Source of the DNA: Actinomycetota bacterium
Lineage (GTDB): Bacteria > Actinomycetota > Actinomycetes > Nanopelagicales > Nanopelagicaceae
Length of the DNA stretch: 6,067 nucleotides
Direction: 5' to 3'
Assembly: GCA_009702465.1 (NCBI GenBank)
Contig: WLHY01000056.1
Location: 1 to 6,067, forward strand
The translations under genes and the position numbers were made by a program. This document shows, piece after piece, positions 1 to 3,812 of the stretch (positions are counted from its first letter, which is position 1; each line of letters opens with the position of its first letter). A model generated the notes under the pieces. The model did not search any database and had not been told where the DNA came from. It saw nothing but the letters and a program-made list of their open reading frames with translations.

Positions 1-2
1 CT

Positions 3-503
3 ATCCTGCGGGTTTTACTTTTGCCGGTATGCGCGTACGCGCTCTTTAAAAATGGTGGCGATGACACAACTTGGCGCTTAATTGCCTGGAGCTTATTTTT
101 TGTTGTTGGCCTATCAGATATTTTAGATGGTAAGTTAGCCAGAGATCGCAATCAGATAACTGAGTTTGGTAAGTTGCTAGATCCAATCGCAGATAAGGCG
201 ATGCTAGCCACCGCCGCAATTGGCGCCTCGATTTTAGGATTGCTCTCCTGGTGGGTTACGGCAATCCTTTTATTTCGCGAGTTAGCAGTTACGGTGCTGC
301 GCTTTGCAGTAATTAAAGATGGGGTTATTCCAGCCAGTAAGGGTGCAAAGCTAAAGACCTTTTTCCAATCATTTGGAGTTGGCTTTTACATTCTGCCCCT
401 ACCAACCTGGTTACATATTCCAAGGGATATCTTTATGGCGATTGCAATCTATCTAACAATCACAACTGGTGTGGCCTACTTCAAGCAGGTAATTAAAAAG
501 TGA
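3..503 (+). CDS. pgsA: CDP-diacylglycerol–glycerol-3-phosphate 3-phosphatidyltransferase (5'-partial)
   Basis: This membrane enzyme transfers a phosphatidyl group from CDP-diacylglycerol to glycerol 3-phosphate, the committed step to phosphatidylglycerol and cardiolipin. The frame is open to the window edge. The first visible residues (ILRVLLLPV) match the usual start of the first membrane helix, so only about 10-15 residues are missing; the internal TTG at 21 is not the true start. The CDP-alcohol phosphotransferase signature D-x2-DG-x2-AR-x8-G-x3-D-x3-D is intact at visible residues 39-64. Hydrophobic stretches before the signature, after it (around the SWWVTAILLF run) and at the C-terminus fit a polytopic protein. 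Its last bases overlap cinA by 4 nt (GTGA), implying co-translation. Several CDP-alcohol transferases share the signature. I chose PgsA because of the sequence style and because a pgsA paralogue lies next to cinA/clgR in many actinobacteria, for example pgsA3 of Mycobacterium tuberculosis. Confidence 0.9.
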   Translation: MLRVLLLPVCAYALFKNGGDDTTWRLIAWSLFFVVGLSDILDGKLARDRNQITEFGKLLDPIADKAMLATAAIGASILGLLSWWVTAILLFRELAVTVLRFAVIKDGVIPASKGAKLKTFFQSFGVGFYILPLPTWLHIPRDIFMAIAIYLTITTGVAYFKQVIKK

Positions 504-964
504 TTGCCAGCGCAGTTGTAAAAAAATTAGGTAAGAAAAAAGCGACATTATCAGTTGCCGAATCAATTACCGGCGGGGGATTAGCTGCTGCAATTACTGA
601 GGTAGCTGGCTCATCAAAGGTTTTTCTCGGTGGTGTGATTGCTTATGCAGATGATGTAAAGATTGATCAGTTAAAGGTCGATGCAAAGAGTTTAAAGAAA
701 TTTACCGCTGTCTCTGAGGAGGTCGCTAAGGAGATGGCGATCGGTGCGCGTAAGAAATTTAATTCCGATTATGCGATTGCAACCACTGGGGTAGCTGGCC
801 CAGGCAAGGCGTATGGCCAAAGGGTGGGCACGGTTTGGGTCGCGATCGCCAGCAAAAAAGAGGTATTTGCGATCGCCCTCTCCCTGAGCGGATCGCGGGA
901 TTTGATCCGCCACGCAACAATTGAAAGTGCATTAGCCTCATTTGAGCGTATCCTTAAGCCATGA
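500..964 (+). CDS. cinA: CinA C-terminal-domain protein, nicotinamide-nucleotide amidase (PncC type)
   Basis: A 154-residue stand-alone CinA C-terminal domain. Proteins of this family deamidate nicotinamide mononucleotide to nicotinate mononucleotide, recycling the NMN released by NAD-dependent DNA ligase. The AES-x-TGG motif is at residues 20-26, with the presumed catalytic Ser22. It is followed by the GGVIAY segment with Lys54, then TTGVAGP at 95-101 and GTVWVAI at 110-116. The position usually occupied by Cys after AES is Ile23, a substitution outside the presumed catalytic residues. The N-terminal MoaB-like domain of full-length CinA is absent, which is common in actinobacteria. The GTG start at 500 overlaps the pgsA stop by 4 nt, and the stop overlaps the clgR ATG by 4 nt, so all three are probably translated together. 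No strong Shine-Dalgarno is visible. The family name refers to competence in Firmicutes; nothing here shows a competence role. Confidence 0.92.
   Translation: MIASAVVKKLGKKKATLSVAESITGGGLAAAITEVAGSSKVFLGGVIAYADDVKIDQLKVDAKSLKKFTAVSEEVAKEMAIGARKKFNSDYAIATTGVAGPGKAYGQRVGTVWVAIASKKEVFAIALSLSGSRDLIRHATIESALASFERILKP
888..910. repeat. 7-bp inverted repeat in the 3' end of cinA
   Basis: GCGGATC (888-894) and GATCCGC (904-910) are perfect complements separated by 9 nt, 50 nt upstream of the clgR start. It could be a weak hairpin or an operator for clgR. A stem of this size is expected a few times by chance in 6 kb, and the bases encode conserved CinA residues, so the functional case is weak. Confidence 0.25.
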
Positions 965-1236
965 TTTTATTGCGCTCACATATCGGCACCGCACTACGTG
1001 CTGCCCGCATTGAACAAGGTCGCACCCTTCGTGATGTTGCAAAATCTGCCCGGGTCTCACTTGGTTACCTATCTGAGGTAGAGCGTGGCCATAAAGAGGC
1101 TTCATCTGAATTGTTAAATGCAATCTGCTCAGCCCTTGATTTATCACTCTCTACAATTTTGCTAGATGTTGCAAATGTAGTCAGAGCACATGAGGCACCA
1201 CTTGTAACTCTGCAAGTAGTCGAAACCGCAGCTTAA
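961..1236 (+). CDS. clgR: ClgR-type XRE/HTH transcriptional activator of Clp protease genes
   Basis: A 91-residue DNA-binding protein of the Cro/C1 (XRE) family. The helix-turn-helix covers about residues 20-45, with the very conserved ClgR run [18 protein letters not shown] near 33-50. In Streptomyces, Corynebacterium and Mycobacterium, ClgR activates clpP1P2 and clpC and other proteostasis genes, and is itself destroyed by Clp protease. The protein ends in ...VETAA. A terminal Ala-Ala is the kind of tail through which the Streptomyces relatives PopR and ClgR are recognised for ClpP degradation, so the feedback loop may be conserved here (inference). The ATG at 961 overlaps the cinA stop (ATGA), indicating coupled translation. 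The next regulator gene begins 3 nt after the stop in the same frame. Identification rests on the HTH core and gene order; the C-terminal part after residue 70 is poorly conserved, as is usual. Confidence 0.88.
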   Translation: MILLRSHIGTALRAARIEQGRTLRDVAKSARVSLGYLSEVERGHKEASSELLNAICSALDLSLSTILLDVANVVRAHEAPLVTLQVVETAA

Positions 1237-1239
1237 ATC

Positions 1240-1791
1240 TTGTCCGCCGCCCTTAACCTTCCCAATAATTTAACTGGCACCTACGCCAAACAACACGCAA
1301 CTAGCAACCGCTCCCGCCAAGCTATATTTCGCGGCGCCAAAGAGGTTATCGCTGAGGTAGGAAGCTATGAATCCAACATGGCGGAGATTTCATTACGTGC
1401 TCAGGTATCACGTGCAACGATCTACAATCAATTTGCAGATAAGGCTGAGATGATGGAGTTTTTAATTGACTCTGAAATCACTCGGTTAACTGATTTAGCG
1501 ATTGCAGCCGATTCCAGAGAGGAATCCCTACGCCGGTTATCGGTTGAGATCTCCCAAGATTTAGCACTTCGCCAGATGGTTGAAAGTGACCCAACCGATA
1601 TTGCAAAGCTGATGACAATCTCAGATCACCCACTGTGGGTAAAGGTGCGCCAATCACTGGTCGCAATCTTTGGTGCCGACAGCGCAGGCTGTGGCTTAAT
1701 CCTTCGCTGGTTGATCGCTCAGATCGCATCCCCAATTACCGAGGAAGAGTCGGCAACTCAGGCTAAGCGTTTAGTTCGTACCCTTATTTAA
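1240..1791 (+). CDS. TetR/AcrR-family transcriptional regulator
   Basis: A 183-residue protein with a TetR-type N-terminal DNA-binding domain. Helix 1 begins near residue 24, and the HTH is at about 46-67, reading MAEISLRAQVSRATIYNQF followed by ADK, the usual hallmark. The C-terminal part is helical and resembles no ligand-binding domain I can name, so neither effector nor target is known. The start is assigned to TTG at 1240 because no ATG or GTG lies in frame before the HTH, and the clgR stop codon (in the same frame, one codon upstream) blocks any longer protein. No Shine-Dalgarno precedes it, so it probably depends on ribosomes finishing clgR. It occupies the slot where many actinobacteria have pspA. 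Candidate targets are its own operon or membrane-stress genes, but this is speculation. Confidence 0.8.
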   Translation: MSAALNLPNNLTGTYAKQHATSNRSRQAIFRGAKEVIAEVGSYESNMAEISLRAQVSRATIYNQFADKAEMMEFLIDSEITRLTDLAIAADSREESLRRLSVEISQDLALRQMVESDPTDIAKLMTISDHPLWVKVRQSLVAIFGADSAGCGLILRWLIAQIASPITEEESATQAKRLVRTLI

Positions 1792-1801
1792 TTCGCTCCA
1801 C

Positions 1802-1836
1802 CTGATGCGGATCTCAGAGTTGCGCTCGCGCATCAG
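1802..1836. repeat. 8-bp inverted repeat around the DUF3046 start codon
   Basis: CTGATGCG (1802-1809) pairs perfectly with CGCATCAG (1829-1836) across a 19-nt loop. The left arm contains the ATG of the DUF3046 gene, so the mRNA hairpin could limit initiation. A stem of this size and spacing is expected one or two times by chance in 6 kb. Confidence 0.3.
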
Positions 1837-1996
1837 TGATTACTTTCCAGATCCAGCTACCTACTCTCAGGACATCGTGCACTCAGAGCTTGGTGGTATC
1901 ACCGTTAATCAGGCGATTGTGCGAGGGGATGAGCCAGATGAGATTTGGCGTGCGGTGGTAAGACATAACCCGCAGATGCCAGAAAAGTTTCGCTAG
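1805..1996 (+). CDS. DUF3046 family small protein
   Basis: A 63-residue soluble protein of the actinobacterial DUF3046 family. It has the family layout: MR-x-SEL start, an aromatic/acidic first helix, the HSELGGITVNQAI segment at about 26-38, and a DEIWRAV segment at about 45-51. No catalytic motif, membrane segment or signal peptide is visible, and the function is unknown. The gene is almost always found directly upstream of recA in actinobacteria, as here; that association suggests, but does not prove, a link to recombination or the SOS response. It starts 13 nt after the TetR-type gene with only weak ribosome-binding sequence. It ends about 40 bp before the SOS box, so LexA control should act mainly on recA rather than on this gene, which is probably transcribed with the upstream operon. 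Confidence 0.85.
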   Translation: MRISELRSRISDYFPDPATYSQDIVHSELGGITVNQAIVRGDEPDEIWRAVVRHNPQMPEKFR

Positions 1997-2036
1997 CCGA
2001 TCTGTTAGCGGCGTGTTGTAAGCCGGTTCTAGCCTT

Positions 2037-2052
2037 TCGAACAGTTGTTCGA
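2037..2052. promoter_or_regulatory. SOS box (LexA operator) of recA
   Basis: TCGAAC-AGTT-GTTCGA is a 16-bp sequence with perfectly complementary 6-bp half sites. It fits the actinobacterial/Gram-positive LexA consensus (core GAAC-N4-GTTC). It lies about 147 bp before the recA start and directly abuts the predicted -10 element, so bound LexA would block RNA polymerase. LexA cleavage promoted by RecA filaments on damaged DNA would relieve repression. The lexA gene is not in this window. Confidence 0.93.
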
Positions 2053-2058
2053 TACACT
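2053..2058 (+). promoter_or_regulatory. predicted -10 element of the SOS-regulated recA promoter
   Basis: TACACT matches the TAnnnT pattern of actinobacterial -10 elements and touches the SOS box. No good -35 hexamer is visible at 16-18 bp spacing, which is common in actinobacteria. Transcription would begin at about 2064-2066, giving a recA leader of roughly 130 nt. Confidence 0.5.
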
Positions 2059-2070
2059 ATTTATGCCCAA

Positions 2071-2110
2071 CCAGAGCGGTTCCACAGTTCCGCTGGCACC
2101 TTATGCCAGC
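2071..2110 (+). other. two mutually exclusive hairpins in the recA leader
   Basis: Hairpin A pairs CCA plus GCGG (2071-2073, 2076-2079; GA bulged) with CCGCTGG (2090-2096). Hairpin B pairs GCTGGC (2092-2097) with GCCAGC (2105-2110) around a 7-nt loop. Both need 2092-2096, so they cannot coexist. Neither is followed by a T run, so they are not intrinsic terminators. A regulatory role is inference. Confidence 0.35.
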
Positions 2111-2138
2111 CGTCAGTGATGTTCCGTACCTTCTGGAC

Positions 2139-2172
2139 CGAGATATGACCTCGCTGGAAAACCAGTACTGGT
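2139..2172 (+). other. distal recA-leader stem set including a 12-bp palindrome
   Basis: CGAG (2139-2142) can pair with CTCG (2150-2153). CTGG (2154-2157) can pair with CCAG (2162-2165) around AAAA. ACCAGTACTGGT (2161-2172) is a perfect 12-bp palindrome. The last two options compete for 2162-2165. The palindrome ends 11 nt before the recA Shine-Dalgarno and could be a protein site or an RNA element; about one or two such palindromes per 6 kb are expected by chance. Confidence 0.3.
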
Positions 2173-2182
2173 CAAGGAAATG

Positions 2183-2190
2183 AAAGGAAA
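2183..2190 (+). promoter_or_regulatory. recA ribosome binding site
   Basis: AAAGGAAA, with its GGA core 10 nt before the ATG at 2199, supports this start. It is one of the few recognisable Shine-Dalgarno sequences in the window. A near copy (AAGGAAA) lies about 10 nt upstream. Confidence 0.65.
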
Positions 2191-2198
2191 CAAACTTC

Positions 2199-3287
2199 AT
2201 GGCTAAAGAAAATGCCAAAGAAGAAAGAGAAGATAATAAAAAATCCTCTGATCGCAGTAAATCCCTAGATACCGCCCTTGCCCAAATCGAGCGTCAGTTC
2301 GGTAAAGGCTCCATTATGAAGATGGGCGATCGCGAAGCAGTTCCAATGGAGGTTATTCCAACTGGATCTGTCGCACTTGATATCGCACTTGGCGTCGGTG
2401 GCTTGCCACGTGGCCGCGTTATTGAAATTTATGGACCTGAATCCTCAGGTAAGACAACAGTTGCATTGCATGCAATTGCAAATGCCCAAAAACTTGGAGG
2501 CATTGCAGCCTTTATCGATGCAGAGCATGCATTAGATCCCGAGTATGCAAAGAAGCTTGGCGTAGATATTGATGCGCTACTTGTTTCACAACCAGATACT
2601 GGCGAGCAAGCACTAGAGATCATGGATATGTTGGTTCGCTCCGGCGCACTAGATATCATCGTGGTTGACTCAGTTGCAGCCCTTGTGCCTCGCGCTGAAA
2701 TTGAGGGCGAGATGGGTGACTCTCATATGGGTCTACAAGCTCGTTTGATGTCACAAGCGCTTCGTAAAATGACAGGTGCATTAAGCCAATCAAAGACAAC
2801 TGCAATCTTTATCAACCAGTTGCGTGACAAGATCGGTGTCTTCTTTGGCTCACCAGAGACAACAACTGGTGGAAAGGCGCTCAAGTTCTATGCATCAGTT
2901 CGCATGGATGTGCGCCGCATTGAAACATTAAAGGATGGTCAAGAGGCGGTTGGAAACCGTACTCGTGTGAAGATTGTGAAGAACAAGGTTTCACCACCAT
3001 TTAAACAGGCTGAGTTTGACATTATTTACGGTGTTGGCATCAGTCGCGAAGGCTCATTAATTGATATGGGTGTAGATCTTGGCATCGTAAAGAAATCTGG
3101 TGCTTGGTTTACCTACGAATCAGATCAACTAGGACAGGGCAAAGAGAATGCTCGCGCCTTCCTAATTGATAATCCAGATCTTGCAAATGATATTGAGGCA
3201 AAGATCCGCGCATCATATGTACCAACTGAGATAGATCCCGCCTTGGTTGCTGCTGTTGATGAGGCTACTGCCGATGTTGAGTTCTAA
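2199..3287 (+). CDS. recA: Recombinase RecA
   Basis: RecA forms ATP-dependent filaments on single-stranded DNA, catalyses strand exchange in recombinational repair, and acts as co-protease for LexA cleavage. The 362-residue protein is full length for the family. Walker A is GPESSGKT at 79-86, the catalytic Glu109 is in DAEHALDP, and Walker B is around LDIIVVDS (151-158). Loop L1 is at about 167-182 and loop L2 at 206-235, containing [20 protein letters not shown]. The C-terminal domain ends in an acidic tail (about 344-362). No intein is present, unlike M. tuberculosis RecA. The N-terminus is about 13 residues longer than that of E. coli RecA and strongly charged. The ATG at 2199 is preceded by a good ribosome binding site and an in-frame TGA at 2181, so the start is firm. 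Expression should be LexA-controlled through the SOS box at 2037-2052. recX follows 8 nt downstream. Confidence 0.99.
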   Translation: MAKENAKEEREDNKKSSDRSKSLDTALAQIERQFGKGSIMKMGDREAVPMEVIPTGSVALDIALGVGGLPRGRVIEIYGPESSGKTTVALHAIANAQKLGGIAAFIDAEHALDPEYAKKLGVDIDALLVSQPDTGEQALEIMDMLVRSGALDIIVVDSVAALVPRAEIEGEMGDSHMGLQARLMSQALRKMTGALSQSKTTAIFINQLRDKIGVFFGSPETTTGGKALKFYASVRMDVRRIETLKDGQEAVGNRTRVKIVKNKVSPPFKQAEFDIIYGVGISREGSLIDMGVDLGIVKKSGAWFTYESDQLGQGKENARAFLIDNPDLANDIEAKIRASYVPTEIDPALVAAVDEATADVEF

Positions 3288-3305
3288 GTAATTACTTGCG
3301 CTCAA
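3277..3305 (+). other. hairpin-capable sequence across the recA stop and recX start
   Basis: AAGTAATTACTT (3286-3297) is a perfect 12-bp palindrome that includes part of the recA stop and the first bases of the recX TTG start. It is flanked by complementary TTGAG (3277-3281) and CTCAA (3301-3305). An mRNA hairpin here would bury the recX start. There is no T run, so it is not a classical terminator. E. coli also limits recX between the two genes, but there by a terminator. Confidence 0.35.
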
Positions 3306-3784
3306 AAGAGACAGTAAAGAGTGATCCCTACTCCGAGGCGATCTCAATTGCATTGTATGCACTTGCACCTCGCGCAAAGAGTAGGGATGAGCTCCTTAAA
3401 CATTTAATCAAGCGCGGCTGCGAGATTGATACCGCAAATGCCGCGCTTGATTCACTTGAATTACAAGGTCTATTAAATGATCTCGAATTCGCTAAATTGT
3501 GGAGTGAGTCTCGCCAACGTGCTAAAAAATTAAGCAAGCGAGTAATTGCAACAGAGCTTCGCAACAAAGGTGTCTCTCAGGACATCATCACCGAGGTAAT
3601 TGATGAGATTGATGATGAATCTGAGTACCTGCAAGCATTTAATTTGGCGCAGCGAAAGTACAACTCAATCGCCCACTTAGATCCTGAGGTTGTATACCGC
3701 CGAATCAGTGGTCTGCTTGCTCGAAAAGGTTATGGCCATGGTATTTGCGCCCGCATTATGCGCGAATTAACTGGAGTTAATTAA
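3296..3784 (+). CDS. recX: Regulatory protein RecX
   Basis: RecX binds RecA filaments and inhibits or remodels them, limiting strand exchange and co-protease activity. The 162-residue protein shows the all-helical RecX repeats. Markers are SRDELLKHLIKRG at 29-41, the GLLNDLEFAKLW segment at 58-69, KRVIATELRNKGV at 81-93, and RRISGLLARKGYG at 135-147 with a following basic helix. The TTG at 3296 is chosen because it comes soon after the recA stop and precedes the whole conserved region; another TTG near codon 20 would cut into helix 1. No Shine-Dalgarno is visible, so translation probably depends on ribosomes leaving recA. That, together with the secondary structure over the start, would keep RecX scarce relative to RecA. 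Co-transcription with recA puts it under LexA control. Confidence 0.95.
   Translation: MRSKETVKSDPYSEAISIALYALAPRAKSRDELLKHLIKRGCEIDTANAALDSLELQGLLNDLEFAKLWSESRQRAKKLSKRVIATELRNKGVSQDIITEVIDEIDDESEYLQAFNLAQRKYNSIAHLDPEVVYRRISGLLARKGYGHGICARIMRELTGVN
3324..3388. repeat. perfect 10-bp inverted repeat at the 5' end of recX
   Basis: ATCCCTACTC (3324-3333) and GAGTAGGGAT (3379-3388) are exact reverse complements separated by 45 nt, inside recX codons 10-31. In mRNA this would be a stable long-range stem just downstream of the recX start. A rough estimate of chance occurrence for such a pair in this window is about 0.3. Its effect on recX expression is inference. Confidence 0.4.
3765..3782. repeat. 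18-bp near-palindrome at the end of recX, upstream of miaB
   Basis: AATTAACT (3765-3772) and AGTTAATT (3775-3782) are perfect complements separated by GG. The element covers the last recX codons and lies over the -35 position of the candidate miaB promoter. It is too AT-rich and lacks a T run for a good terminator; an operator is possible but unproven. Confidence 0.35.
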
Positions 3785-3799
3785 AGTAATTTAAGCAAG

Positions 3800-3805
3800 T
3801 AGAAT
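3800..3805 (+). promoter_or_regulatory. candidate -10 of a leaderless miaB promoter
   Basis: TAGAAT matches the TAnnnT -10 pattern and ends 7 nt before the miaB ATG at 3813. That spacing puts transcription start at the A of the start codon. It would explain the lack of a clear Shine-Dalgarno before miaB. Leaderless mRNAs are frequent in actinobacteria. There is no convincing -35 sequence. Confidence 0.45.
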
Positions 3806-3812
3806 TTGGCAT

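Larger units (their letters stand above)
2063..2183 (+). other. recA leader with three tandem overlapping mini-ORFs (possible leader peptides)
   Basis: Three very short frames follow the recA promoter. They are 2063-2119 (18 codons, MPNQSGSTVPLAPYASRQ), 2119-2148 (9 codons, MFRTFWTEI) and 2145-2183 (12 codons, MTSLENQYWSRK). The first stop shares one base with the second start (TGATG), and the second stop overlaps the third start by 4 nt (ATGA). The third is in frame with recA and stops 15 nt before its ATG, right at the recA Shine-Dalgarno. None has a good ribosome binding site of its own; the first lies close to the expected transcription start and might be read leaderless. The stretch is about 54% G+C by my count, higher than the flanking genes appear to be. 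I know of no named family for these peptides. The arrangement may be chance within a structured untranslated leader. Confidence 0.3.

Noticed and set aside
692..941. Antisense reading frames opposite cinA
   Set aside because: They overlap a well-conserved gene, have no recognisable motifs or ribosome binding sites, and mirror the codon pattern of cinA.
2002..2035. Possible PafBC-type (RecA-NDp) second promoter upstream of the SOS box
   Set aside because: The closest match (CTGTTAGCG, 8 nt, TAAGCC) lacks the conserved C of TTGTC and the final T of the -10. A TTGTAA plus TAGCCT pairing has the wrong spacing. The evidence is too weak to call.
2001..2036. tRNA-like GGTTCTAGCC T-arm in the recA upstream region
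   Set aside because: No acceptor stem or anticodon arm can be built around it. It is a chance resemblance.
2429..2659. Antisense reading frame opposite recA
   Set aside because: It is a shadow of the recA Walker A region, with Ser/Ala/Cys-rich composition and no family resemblance.
2199..3287. RecA intein, as in M. tuberculosis
   Set aside because: The recA frame is 362 codons, continuous and collinear with ordinary RecA proteins; no insertion is present.
3765..3800. Rho-independent terminator after recX
   Set aside because: The stem is AT-rich with a 2-nt spacer and no T run follows. It was kept only as a symmetric element.
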